Below the pieces are notes generated by a model. It did not search any database, was not told where the DNA came from, and saw only the letters and a list, made by a program, of their open reading frames with translations. Below, piece after piece: positions 31,954 through 39,876 of a stretch of DNA of 64,000 nt. The DNA is from Nocardioides sp. zg-1308 (GTDB lineage: Bacteria; Actinomycetota; Actinomycetes; Propionibacteriales; Nocardioidaceae). The stretch's first letter is position 1. Every line of letters starts with the position of its first letter. The position numbers and the translations under genes were made by a program. The stretch spans positions 62,001-126,000 of the forward strand of contig NZ_JABJQY010000004.1 in the NCBI RefSeq assembly GCF_013155375.1, read 5' to 3'.

Positions 31954-32078
31954 CAGTGGAGTCCTCTCGTGGCGTCGTCGACCGCGTCCGTGTCGGCGCC
32001 GTCGCTCGTCGTCCAGATCTCGACAAGTTCTCTTTTCGGCGGTCGAATGGACGAGGACCACCGATGCGGAGGTGCACG

Positions 32079-35000
32079 ATGGGCATCGAGACGGCTCGGG
32101 ACCGCGATGGCCTTGTTCGCCTGATCGTCGCGGCTGCGGGCTACGGCAAGTCCGCGGCCCTCGAGATCGCTTGTCCGGCTGACGGCCTCGTCGCCCCGGC
32201 CACGTCGCTGCTCGACGGCGACCTCCCCGCCGTGTCGTTCTTGGGCGTTGACGACGTCGACCGCCTCGACGCGCACGACCAGCCGCGGCTCGCCCACCGG
32301 CTCGGACAGGTACCGCCCTCCGTGACCCTGATGCTCGCCTCGCGCACGCCCGTCGCTGCTGCCGCCCTCGCACAGCTCCGTGGTCCGGTGTTTCGTAGCG
32401 GTCCGGCCGACCTCGCGCTCGGCGAGTATCGCGTCGCTCGAGTGCTCGAGGAGGAGTACGCCATCGACGACCCCGAGGCGGCATCGGCCGTGGTGGAGGC
32501 GACCGATGGCTGGCCGGCCCTGGTCCACTTCGCGGGTGACGTCCTGCGTCGAGATCCGACAGCCGACATCGTGGAGCACCTCGCGCGGGCGGGGTCCGGG
32601 TGCGCGGGTTGGGTGGACGCTCACGTGGCGGCACTCCTGCCTCCCGGAACCGCGTCCCTCCTCGGAACTCTGTTCAGGCTCGGGCCTGCCGTCCCGGGCG
32701 TCATGACCGCTCTCGTCGACGCTGTGCCGGGCCCGCGCGCCACCGATCCTGAGGCTGTCCTGCGAGAGCTCGAGGAGACCGGTCTCGTGGTGCGACGCCC
32801 GGGTCTCGACCGGTCGGGGCCGCCGACGGTCGTGCCGGTGGTGGGCGCGTGTCTTGCCGACCGAGCGGCGGCCGTGCCTGGCGAGGTGCTCGAGCGGGTG
32901 GCGCGGGCCTACGAGGAGGAGGGGCTGTGGCTGTCGGCACTGCGCGCGTGGACCACGGCGGGTGACGAGCGGGCGGTCATCGCCTTGGCGACGGAGCACG
33001 GCCGTCTCCTGGCGCGCGGGGGACACCCGGATGAGGTGGCTGAGCTGCTGGCTGCGGCAACCGACCCGAGCGTGCTGCTGGTACGAGCCGAGGCCCTGCG
33101 GCTTGCGGGCGACACGGAGGCGGGGCGCCGGATCCTCCGCCCGCTGCTCGAACAGAGCCGTGGGACGGATCTCCCGCCCGGGCTGGCGACGTGCCTGGCG
33201 GGTTGCCTCTACACCGAGGGCGATCACCGGGCAGCGCTCGCGGCCCTGGACCGCGTGCCGGACGTCGGAGCTGGCTCGGGCATCGTGCGCGTCGAGTGGC
33301 TGGCCGCTCGGGCACAGGTGCTGTCCATGCTGGGTGGACGAGGTGCGGCTGCTGACGTGGCGGCGCAGGCACTGCGGGAAGCTGTGGAGGACGGCACGCC
33401 GGGAGCGCTGGCAGCGGCTCACCTGGCAGCCTCCCGGGTCTCCACCGGCACCCGCAAGGAGCTGCACCTCGACCGGGCGCTGCGGCACGCGGTCGAGGCG
33501 GGTGACCTGGCCACCGCCGCGGGTGTCCGGGTCAACCAGGCCCATCTCCTGCTCGCCGGCGCTCGGTTCCTGGAGGCAGCGCGCGTCGGACGGGAAGCGG
33601 TTCGACTGTGCACCCTGGCTGGTGGGTCGGGACGCCTGCCGGCCGCGATGCACAACCTCGGCGAGGCGCTCATGCGGATCGGCGACTACGGCGAGGCTGC
33701 GTGGCAGTACCGCCGGGGAGCGGCTGTCTCCAGCAGGCTCGGCGCCGGCCGCGCAGGTCTCGGCCTGCTGGGGATCGGCGAGATCCATCGAGAGCTGGGT
33801 CGCGACGAGCAGGCCAGGGCGGCGTACGGCGAGGCGGTCGACCTCGCCACGGCGACGGGGGAGCTCCAGGTGCTCGTGCCCGCGCTGGCCGGACTGGCTC
33901 GCCTCGAGGCCGGCCATGGCGACGATCGGGCCATGGCCACCGCCACGCGGGCGGTCGAGCTGGCGACACCCGCCCTGCTGCCCTTCGCGCTGCTGGGGCT
34001 GGGATGGACGGCGGTGTCCCTGGAGCAGTGGCCCGTGGCTCGGGACGCCGTGGAGCGAGCCGTCCGGGAGTCTCGCGACCAGGCGGCCGCCGACCTGCTG
34101 GCCGAGTCGCTCGAGCTGGCCGCAGTCGTGGAGACCGACCCGCACCGGAGCAGGATGCGGCTGAACGAGGCGTTGTCGATCTGGTCCGCCGGCGGCGCGA
34201 CCCCGGCCTGCGCCCGCGTGCAGGTCGAGCTCGGGCGCCTGGTCGGTGCCGACGCGACCGCTCGGGCCACGGCACGCGACGCCGCCAACACCCTGCGCCG
34301 GCTGGGCGTGCCCGAGTCGCGGGTCCTGCACGGCGCGGGCTCGAGCGATCGCGCCATCCGGGTGCGCGTGCTGGGTCGCTTCCGGGTCAGTGTGCAGGGC
34401 CGCGTGGTACCGCTGCAGAAGTGGCGTTCGCGGCAGGCGCGCACGCTGCTCAAGGTGCTCGTCGCGCACCGTGGTCGTCCGGTGTCCCGTGAGCGGCTGT
34501 GTGAGCTGCTGTGGCCCGATGACGACCCCGTCCGGACCCCGCACCGGCTCTCGGTCCTGCTCTCCACGGTGCGCACGGTGCTGGATCCGGACAAGGCGTG
34601 GCCGGCGGAGCAGTTCGTGGCCTCCGACGGCCGGGGCCTGTGGTTGAACCTCGACACGGTCTCGGTCGACGTGGAGGACTACCTCACCGACGCCGACGAG
34701 GCCGCTTCCTTGTTGCAGGAGGGACGGGCCGAGGCCGCGCTGCTGGTCCTGGCGGACCTCGACCGACGGCATCCGGGTCAGGCGTTGGAGGACGAGGCCG
34801 ACGAGGCGTGGGCCGCGCCGCTGCGCGAGGAGGTCCGCATCGCCCAGCTGCGCACGTTGCGCCGCCTCGCGACAACGCTCGGCCGGTTGGGGCGGGCCGC
34901 GCAAGCCCAGGACACCCTCGTCCGGCTGCTCACGATCGAGCCGTTCGACGAGCAGGTCCACCGGCTGCTCGTCCGCTCGCTCGCTGGGTCCGGTCGACAT

Positions 35001-35096
35001 GGCGAGGCCGAGCGGGCCTTCGACCGGTGGCGCGAGGCGATGATCATGATCGGCGCTCCACCACCGGAGCGCGGGCCGCGGCTGACGGACGTCTGA
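32079..35096 (+). CDS. Large BTAD/winged-helix regulator with N-terminal NTPase-like and TPR regions
   Basis: 1005-residue regulator. ATG 32079 is preferred over in-frame starts upstream because GGAGG lies 6 nt before it. Residues 12-26 form a P-loop (LIVAAAGYGKSA), so the first 250 residues resemble the STAND-type ATPase of MalT-like regulators, though a clear Walker B (VSFLGVDDVDRLD) is the only other motif seen. Residues about 280-740 are TPR-like helices ('AAMHNLGEALMRIGDYGEAA'). The OmpR-like winged helix starts near residue 760 ('IRVRVLGRFRVSVQGRVVPL', 'RPVSRERLCELLWPDDDPVR'). A BTAD domain follows to the end ('LIRSLAG'-type repeat, seen as LLVRSLAGSGRHGEAE). SARPs usually have this DNA-binding block first; here it is last. 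It may control the RTX-like gene directly downstream. Confidence 0.85.
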   Translation: MGIETARDRDGLVRLIVAAAGYGKSAALEIACPADGLVAPATSLLDGDLPAVSFLGVDDVDRLDAHDQPRLAHRLGQVPPSVTLMLASRTPVAAAALAQLRGPVFRSGPADLALGEYRVARVLEEEYAIDDPEAASAVVEATDGWPALVHFAGDVLRRDPTADIVEHLARAGSGCAGWVDAHVAALLPPGTASLLGTLFRLGPAVPGVMTALVDAVPGPRATDPEAVLRELEETGLVVRRPGLDRSGPPTVVPVVGACLADRAAAVPGEVLERVARAYEEEGLWLSALRAWTTAGDERAVIALATEHGRLLARGGHPDEVAELLAAATDPSVLLVRAEALRLAGDTEAGRRILRPLLEQSRGTDLPPGLATCLAGCLYTEGDHRAALAALDRVPDVGAGSGIVRVEWLAARAQVLSMLGGRGAAADVAAQALREAVEDGTPGALAAAHLAASRVSTGTRKELHLDRALRHAVEAGDLATAAGVRVNQAHLLLAGARFLEAARVGREAVRLCTLAGGSGRLPAAMHNLGEALMRIGDYGEAAWQYRRGAAVSSRLGAGRAGLGLLGIGEIHRELGRDEQARAAYGEAVDLATATGELQVLVPALAGLARLEAGHGDDRAMATATRAVELATPALLPFALLGLGWTAVSLEQWPVARDAVERAVRESRDQAAADLLAESLELAAVVETDPHRSRMRLNEALSIWSAGGATPACARVQVELGRLVGADATARATARDAANTLRRLGVPESRVLHGAGSSDRAIRVRVLGRFRVSVQGRVVPLQKWRSRQARTLLKVLVAHRGRPVSRERLCELLWPDDDPVRTPHRLSVLLSTVRTVLDPDKAWPAEQFVASDGRGLWLNLDTVSVDVEDYLTDADEAASLLQEGRAEAALLVLADLDRRHPGQALEDEADEAWAAPLREEVRIAQLRTLRRLATTLGRLGRAAQAQDTLVRLLTIEPFDEQVHRLLVRSLAGSGRHGEAERAFDRWREAMIMIGAPPPERGPRLTDV

Positions 35097-35123
35097 CGAC
35101 GCCTCCGCGACCCCGGTTCGGCG

Positions 35124-35142
35124 GTTGTGACCGCGTTGTGAC
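35124..35142 (+). promoter_or_regulatory. 11-bp-phased direct repeat GTTGTGAC, candidate BTAD-regulator operator
   Basis: GTTGTGAC at 35124-35131 is repeated exactly at 35135-35142, 11 bp apart start to start. Direct heptamer-like repeats with 11-bp phasing are how SARP/BTAD regulators bind. It lies in the 97-bp gap between the BTAD regulator and the RTX-like gene. No convincing -10 follows at the canonical 8-bp distance. Confidence 0.4.
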
Positions 35143-35193
35143 GGGTGCGTGCGACCGTCCTGGCATCAACCGCGACTCTCAGGAGACCACGCC

Positions 35194-35691
35194 ATGGACC
35201 ACACGCACGATCACACCTCGTCACGCCGCCGCGCCCGGGTCGCCCGTGCAGCGCTGGCCGCCGGCCTGTCGGCTGCCGTCCTCGACCCTGTGGCGGCGGG
35301 CGCCGTCCCGGTGTTCAGCGGCGACTGCGGTGCCGGCGGGCTGGTCATCGTCGGAGGCGCCGGCCCCGACGTGCTCACCGGCGGACCCGGCAACGACCGC
35401 ATCTTCGGGCTCGGCGGCGACGACGTGCTGATCGGCGGCGGCGGTGACGACGTGCTGATCGGCGGTCCCGGCGACGACGTGCTGTTCGGAGGGCCCGGCA
35501 GGGACTGCCTGACGGGGGACGAGGGGAGTGACGACCTGCACGGCGGCTACGGGGATGACTCGGTGCTCGGTGGGGTGGACGACGACTTCCTCGGTGGCGA
35601 CGCCGGAGATGACCTCCTCGACGGCGGCGACGGCTGGGACTCGCGTACCGACAGCCAGGGCAACGACAAGGTGCTCCGCGTCGAACACTGA
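35194..35691 (+). CDS. Secreted RTX-like calcium-binding protein
   Basis: 165-residue protein from ATG 35194 (AGGAGA upstream). A signal peptide (RARVARAALAAGLSAAVL ... AAGA) is followed by about nine Gly-Gly-x-Gly-x-Asp nonapeptides ('GGPGNDRIFGLGGDDVLIGG', 'GGGDDVLIGGPGDDVLFGG', 'GGYGDDSVLGG'), the calcium-binding parallel beta-roll of RTX proteins. There is no enzymatic domain and no type I secretion gene nearby; with a Sec signal it is probably a calcium-folded extracellular or wall protein. It begins with an unusual His-rich MDHTHDHTSS. Possible target of the upstream BTAD regulator. Confidence 0.85.
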   Translation: MDHTHDHTSSRRRARVARAALAAGLSAAVLDPVAAGAVPVFSGDCGAGGLVIVGGAGPDVLTGGPGNDRIFGLGGDDVLIGGGGDDVLIGGPGDDVLFGGPGRDCLTGDEGSDDLHGGYGDDSVLGGVDDDFLGGDAGDDLLDGGDGWDSRTDSQGNDKVLRVEH

Positions 35692-35698
35692 AGACCGT

Positions 35699-35738
35699 GA
35701 CGCCGGCCGGCGGAGCTCAGCTCCGCCGGGCCGGCGTC
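35699..35738. terminator. Bidirectional hairpin terminator
   Basis: GACGCCGGCC (35699-35708) pairs with GGCCGGCGTC (35729-35738), and the inner GGCGGAGC with GCTCCGCC with one bulge: an 18-bp stem between the convergent RTX-like gene and the minus-strand gene ending at 35755. Confidence 0.85.
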
Positions 35739-35754
35739 GTCCTGCGGGTCGGGG

Positions 35755-36117
35755 TCAGGCCGACGTGTAGCCGACGATCAGGTCGGACACCGACAGGGAG
35801 CCCGGACTGGGGACCAGCACCCGCAGGTCGTTGTCGGTCCCGTCGAGCACCGAGCGGTCGAAGATCTCGACCAGCGTGCGCTTCGGGGAGGACGTGAACG
35901 TCTCGTTGACGATCTCGGTCCCGTTGATGGAGACGACGAGGTTGGCCTCGGCGTTCGACAGCGGGTTCACGGTGTACGACAGGAAGGGCCGGTCGTCCCG
36001 GCTCGTCGACGCCGAGAGCCGGGGTGCGTCGAAGACGAACTCGACATCGCGGTCCCCGGTTCCCGGTACGGGGATCGCCGCGGTGCTGTCCTGGATGCTG
36101 CGGTGGATGGTGGGCAT
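35755..36117 (-). CDS. Hypothetical beta-rich protein
   Basis: 120-residue protein. ATG 36117 is chosen over an upstream start as the conserved-looking part begins here ('MPTIHRSIQDSTAAIPVPGT', 'DRDVEFVFDAPRLSASTSRD', 'NPLSNAEANLVVSINGTEIV', 'IFDRSVLDGTDNDLRVLVPS'). The pattern of short strands suggests a jelly-roll or beta-sandwich of adhesin or lectin type. There is no signal peptide. Function unknown. The 237-bp gap upstream, shared with the divergent thioesterase gene, has no other recognisable feature. Confidence 0.5.
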   Translation of the reverse strand: MPTIHRSIQDSTAAIPVPGTGDRDVEFVFDAPRLSASTSRDDRPFLSYTVNPLSNAEANLVVSINGTEIVNETFTSSPKRTLVEIFDRSVLDGTDNDLRVLVPSPGSLSVSDLIVGYTSA

Positions 36118-36354
36118 GACTGACTCATCTCTGCTGATTCGAGAGGCCTGCGCCTCGGTCGGCGAGTGCTTCGCCGTCTGGGTCCTACGGTCGTCGACGT
36201 CCCTCATCACGGGATCAGAGCGAAGTCACAACGACTGCTCAGCCGCTCGGGTCTCCCGAAGATGTCGCTAGGACGAGTCGTGACTCACCGCCCGCGGCGG
36301 CAGGCGCGGCACCGACGGCCGGCGTGAACGGCTCGATCTCGGGTACGAGAGCGC

Positions 36355-36729
36355 GTGACGGACACAGAGAACGGATTCATGTCGACTATCGGCGCCCAGG
36401 CCCCCGAGGGTGACGGCGGACGAGCAACGCTGACGGTGGACGCCGACGAGCGGCATCTCAACGCTGCCGGCACCGTCCACGGTGGGATGCTCGCCACCCT
36501 CGTCGACGCGACGATGGGTGCCGCCATCCGGAGTGCCGTCGACGGGGAGACTCCTGCCACCAGCCAGCTCACGATCACCTATCTGCGCCCCGGCAAGCCA
36601 GGCGAGCTGCGCGCCACCGCCGAGGTCCGCAAGCGGGGAGAGAGCCTCACCGTGTGCGAGGCCGACGTCGAACAGGACGGCTCGTCGCTCGTCCACGCGC
36701 TCGCAACGTTCGCGCTGCTCGAGGACTGA
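36355..36729 (+). CDS. PaaI-family hotdog thioesterase
   Basis: 124-residue single hotdog domain. 'LNAAGTVHGGMLATLVDATM' carries the PaaI/4-hydroxybenzoyl-CoA thioesterase signature (His-Gly-Gly then Asp), and 'TSQLTITYLRPGKPGELRAT' and 'VCEADVEQDGSSLVHALATF' complete the fold. It hydrolyses aryl- or acyl-CoA thioesters in the cytoplasm. GTG 36355 follows ACGAGAG; ATG 36379 is the other possible start. The cupin gene lies 120 bp downstream on the same strand. Confidence 0.85.
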   Translation: MTDTENGFMSTIGAQAPEGDGGRATLTVDADERHLNAAGTVHGGMLATLVDATMGAAIRSAVDGETPATSQLTITYLRPGKPGELRATAEVRKRGESLTVCEADVEQDGSSLVHALATFALLED

Positions 36730-36849
36730 CCTCCGCAAGTGTGTCGCGCCCTCCCCCCGGTGCGCGATGCTCCGGGTCAGGAACTCGAACCACCGTGGCC
36801 TAGCGTGGAACGCGCGCCCCGGAACACCGTCGTCCATCAGGAGATCACC

Positions 36850-37326
36850 ATGACCATCGCTGACATCGGACCTCAGCCCCAGAGCTTCGACCTGGAGAAG
36901 GCAACGCTGGCCAACGACAACTACCGAGCCGTCGCATGGTCGGGCACGTACCTCCAGGTGACGCTCATGTCGATCCCGCCCGGCGACGACATCGGTCTCG
37001 AGTCGCACCCCGAGACCGACCAGTTCCTCCGCGTCGACGGCGGGCGCGGTCGCGTGCAGATGGGCTCCGCCGAGGACCAGCTCGACTTCGACCAGGTGGT
37101 CGAGGGCGGCTGGGCGATCATGGTCCCCGCCGGCACCTGGCACAACGTCACCAACACCGGCGACGAGCCGCTCCGCCTGTACGCGGTGTACGCACCGGTG
37201 CACCACGCAGCGAACGCTGTGCAGGCGACGGCCGAGGACGCCGAGCGGGACGAGCAGTCGGGTGCGGACGAGCCGCCGGAATGGTCCGTCCAGCCGAGCG
37301 AACACGCGTCGGACGAGCACGCCTGA
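36850..37326 (+). CDS. Single-domain cupin protein
   Basis: 158-residue cupin from ATG 36850 behind AGGAG. The two cupin motifs are visible: 'GLESHPETDQFLRVDGGRGR' and 'WAIMVPAGTWHNVTNTGDEP'. The metal ligands His, Glu and His are in place. The last 40 residues form a disordered acidic tail (TAEDAERDEQSGADEPPE). This is the type of stand-alone cupin often annotated as a mannose-6-phosphate isomerase-like protein; substrate unknown. It sits between a thioesterase and a DinB-like protein. Confidence 0.8.
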   Translation: MTIADIGPQPQSFDLEKATLANDNYRAVAWSGTYLQVTLMSIPPGDDIGLESHPETDQFLRVDGGRGRVQMGSAEDQLDFDQVVEGGWAIMVPAGTWHNVTNTGDEPLRLYAVYAPVHHAANAVQATAEDAERDEQSGADEPPEWSVQPSEHASDEHA

Positions 37327-37422
37327 GCTCCCCTCGCCGCGACGTCCCGACCCGGGACCAGCCCGTCCGTTGCCGGAACATTGCGGATGGCGAACGTCCG
37401 GATCAGGTGTCACCGTGGCGGC

Positions 37423-38076
37423 ATGCCGCTCACCTTCGTCGGAACCCTCGACCGCTCCGCAGTGAGCGCCGCGCTCGACGAGATCCGGGAGCTGGTCGGA
37501 TCACCTGAGGTGGCCCGTGCGTGGGAGCAGGAGTCGGCGCTGGCGGGCATGACCGTGGGTGGCGTCGCCCGTCACCTGGTCAGCCAGTCCGAGTGCGCGG
37601 TCGAGTTCCTGACCACTCCCGGGCCCGCGGACGCTCCCGTGATGACCCTGGTCGGGCACTACGACCGGGTCGACTGGTGGCGTGCGCCGGTCGACGCTGC
37701 CGAGAACACCTCCATCCGCGACGACTTCAACCACATGGGCCTGGCCGGGCACGCGGAGTGCGTCGAGGCGCTCGTACGGTCTCGTGCCGAGCTGGACTCG
37801 GCGATCGGCGCGGCCGGTCCCGTCACGTACGTGCCGTGGCAGGACTGCTCGTTGCTGACCGACGACTTCCTCGTGGTGCGGCTGATGGAGATCGTGGTGC
37901 ATGCCGACGACCTGGCCTGCAGCGTCGGCGTACCGCCCCCGACGTTCGGTCCGGACGTGCTCGAGCCCGTGCTCGCGCTTCTTGCGGCACTGGCCGCGCG
38001 GCGTCGCGGCCAGACCGGCGTGCTGCGTGCGCTGAGCCGTTGCGAGCGCTCGGCCGGCTCCGTCTCGGCCTTCTGA
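37423..38076 (+). CDS. DinB/mycothiol-dependent maleylpyruvate isomerase-like protein
   Basis: 217-residue four-helix protein of the DinB / maleylpyruvate-isomerase N-terminal superfamily ('MTVGGVARHLVSQSECAVEF', 'LAGHAECVEALVRSRAELDS', 'LMEIVVHADDLACSVGVPPP'). The His in the first motif and HADD in the last are the expected metal ligands. Such actinobacterial proteins are mycothiol-dependent transferases for detoxification. ATG 37423 is chosen as the domain begins there; TTG 37381 or ATG 37387 would extend it. Converges on the glycosyltransferase gene with 7 nt between stops. Confidence 0.75.
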   Translation: MPLTFVGTLDRSAVSAALDEIRELVGSPEVARAWEQESALAGMTVGGVARHLVSQSECAVEFLTTPGPADAPVMTLVGHYDRVDWWRAPVDAAENTSIRDDFNHMGLAGHAECVEALVRSRAELDSAIGAAGPVTYVPWQDCSLLTDDFLVVRLMEIVVHADDLACSVGVPPPTFGPDVLEPVLALLAALAARRRGQTGVLRALSRCERSAGSVSAF

Positions 38077-38083
38077 CACCCGA

Positions 38084-39202
38084 TCACGATCCCGCAGCTC
38101 GATCGCAGGCGGCCTCGAGGATGTGGTCGGCAGCGGATCGAGCCCCTGCTCCGTCCCGGAACGGCTTCCCCACCTCGGCGGCTCTCGCCGCGTACGCCGG
38201 CTTGCTGAGCACGGCCTGGATGGCCTGACGGATGTCGTCCACAGAGGCCCTCGGGCTGACCTCGAGGCCGACCCCCACCCGCGCGACGGCGGTGCCGACG
38301 AGTGGCTGGTCCGCGTGACGGCTCATCGGCATCACCAGCACGGGCACCCCGTGGGCCAGCGCAGCCATCGTCGTGCCGTGACCCCCGTGCCCGATCAGCA
38401 AGCGCACCCCCGGCAGGACATCGGCGTGTGGCTCCGGCCGGCGGAGCTCGACGTTGGGCGGGACCCGGAGTCCCGAGGCGAGCAGCGGCTCCACCGTGGC
38501 GACAGCCGTCATCGGCAGACCAGCGATCGCGTCCAAGGTCCTCTGCAACGCGTCCTGCTGTCCGGGGTAGCTGATCGTGCTGAAGCTGACCAGCACGGGG
38601 TCGTCGTCCCGCAGCTGGGCCGGCCGGTGCACCGGGGGCACGATGGGACCCGTCTGGTGGACGTCCCGGGCGGGAACGAGATCCGCGCGAACGCGGTCGA
38701 GCTCGGGCGCCGTGGTGACGATGGCGCAGTCCGCGGGACATCGGGTGGGATGCGTGCGGGTGAGCCGCAACCACATGCCGATCGGGCTCGTGGTCGACCA
38801 CTGGCTCGTCCAGTATCCGGAGAAGGCGTGCATCAGCAGGACGACCCCAGCTCCGGAACGTCGAGCGGCGCCGAGTGCCACGGGTGTCATGCAGTCCACG
38901 ACGACCACGTCGGCGGCTGATCGCTCGAGCTCGCCGGTCAGGTCGGTGGCGATCCCGCGGTCCGACGCCACTCGCAACCACTGGAGCATGCTCCGCAGGC
39001 CCGGGTTCGCCGAGTGAGGGCTCCATGGACGAGCGTGGCGGAAGGACGAGAACGAGATTCCAGCCGCTGCCACGGTGGGCGCCAGCTGCGGGTGACCCAG
39101 GACGCGCACGTCGTGACCGCGCTCGCTCAAGGTGCCCGCCACCGCCAGGGTGGGTGGGACGTTGCCGCCTGCGTGGGGCGTGACGAAGAGGATCCGTGTC
39201 AT
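38084..39202 (-). CDS. MGT-type glycosyltransferase (GT1/GT28-like)
   Basis: 372-residue GT-B enzyme. The N-terminus 'TRILFVTPHAGGNVPPTLAV' has the His of UGT/MGT enzymes that glycosylate antibiotics or terpenoids. The donor site is 'VRLLIGHGGHGTTMAALAHG' followed by 'VPVLVMPMSRHADQPLVGTA', the nucleotide-sugar signature. It would transfer a sugar to a small lipophilic acceptor (drug or lipid). GAGGAG lies 11 nt before ATG 39202. The next gene upstream is 30 bp away on the same strand, so they may be co-transcribed. Confidence 0.85.
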   Translation of the reverse strand: MTRILFVTPHAGGNVPPTLAVAGTLSERGHDVRVLGHPQLAPTVAAAGISFSSFRHARPWSPHSANPGLRSMLQWLRVASDRGIATDLTGELERSAADVVVVDCMTPVALGAARRSGAGVVLLMHAFSGYWTSQWSTTSPIGMWLRLTRTHPTRCPADCAIVTTAPELDRVRADLVPARDVHQTGPIVPPVHRPAQLRDDDPVLVSFSTISYPGQQDALQRTLDAIAGLPMTAVATVEPLLASGLRVPPNVELRRPEPHADVLPGVRLLIGHGGHGTTMAALAHGVPVLVMPMSRHADQPLVGTAVARVGVGLEVSPRASVDDIRQAIQAVLSKPAYAARAAEVGKPFRDGAGARSAADHILEAACDRAAGS

Positions 39203-39232
39203 GGGCGTGGGTTCTCCTCGTCGGCAGGCGTG

Positions 39233-39709
39233 CTACTCGGGACGGGCGGCGAGGAAGCCTTCGATGGTGTCGACGACGAGCTGGTGGTCCTCCAGCTGCG
39301 GCAGCCCGGAGACCGCGACGGTGCCGATGCAGCCGGTGCCCCGGACGAGGACGGGGAACGCCCCACCATGGGCGGCGTAGTCGGACACATCCAGGCGGGA
39401 GTCCGCGTCGAAGGATCCGCCGCCGACCCTGAACTGCTCGCCCACGCGCAGCGAGGATCGCCCATAGCGGTCGACCACGGCGCTCTTGCGCTCGAGCCAG
39501 CCGTCGTTGTCCGCTGACGCGCCCGGAAGCGCCGCGTGGAAGAGGCGCTGACCGTTGCGACGGATCGAGATGGCCACCGGCAGGGAGGCGGCCAGCGCGG
39601 CGTCGCGCAGGGCGACGCCGAGCGCCCACGCGGTCTCCTCGTCGAAGGAGTCGAAGACGAGGCGCGCCTCCTGGGCCACCAGCTCGTCCAGGAGCTCAGG
39701 CCCGGTCAC
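39233..39709 (-). CDS. Heme-degrading/HbpS-like (UPF0303) protein
   Basis: 158-residue protein of the GlcG/HbpS-like UPF0303 family: 'LVFDSFDEETAWALGVALRD', 'LPVAISIRRNGQRLFHAALP', 'SDYAAHGGAFPVLVRGTGC' and 'IGTVAVSGLPQLEDHQLVVD'. Members form octamers, and related HbpS binds heme and senses redox stress; many are annotated as heme-degrading domain proteins. Starts at GTG 39709 with a G-rich ribosome site (GAGGGGGCGAG). Probably cytoplasmic. Precise role not evident. Confidence 0.8.
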   Translation of the reverse strand: MTGPELLDELVAQEARLVFDSFDEETAWALGVALRDAALAASLPVAISIRRNGQRLFHAALPGASADNDGWLERKSAVVDRYGRSSLRVGEQFRVGGGSFDADSRLDVSDYAAHGGAFPVLVRGTGCIGTVAVSGLPQLEDHQLVVDTIEGFLAARPE

Positions 39710-39876
39710 TGCTCGCCCCCTCGGAGGGTCCGCGTCATGCCGGTGGAGGTCGATGTGTTCACAACGCGCACGCTACTCATGGTCGTCCCACGCTCCGTGG
39801 GGCGACGCAGTCGCGAGCATCGGACGGGCGCGCCAGACCACCTTGCGCCGCCGCTGCACGGGGCGGACTCTGGGAC

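Noticed and set aside
31953..35000. About 1000-codon open frame opposite the BTAD regulator
   Set aside because: Shadow frame; low-complexity Arg/Gln/Gly composition and no motif, while the plus strand encodes P-loop, TPR and BTAD domains.
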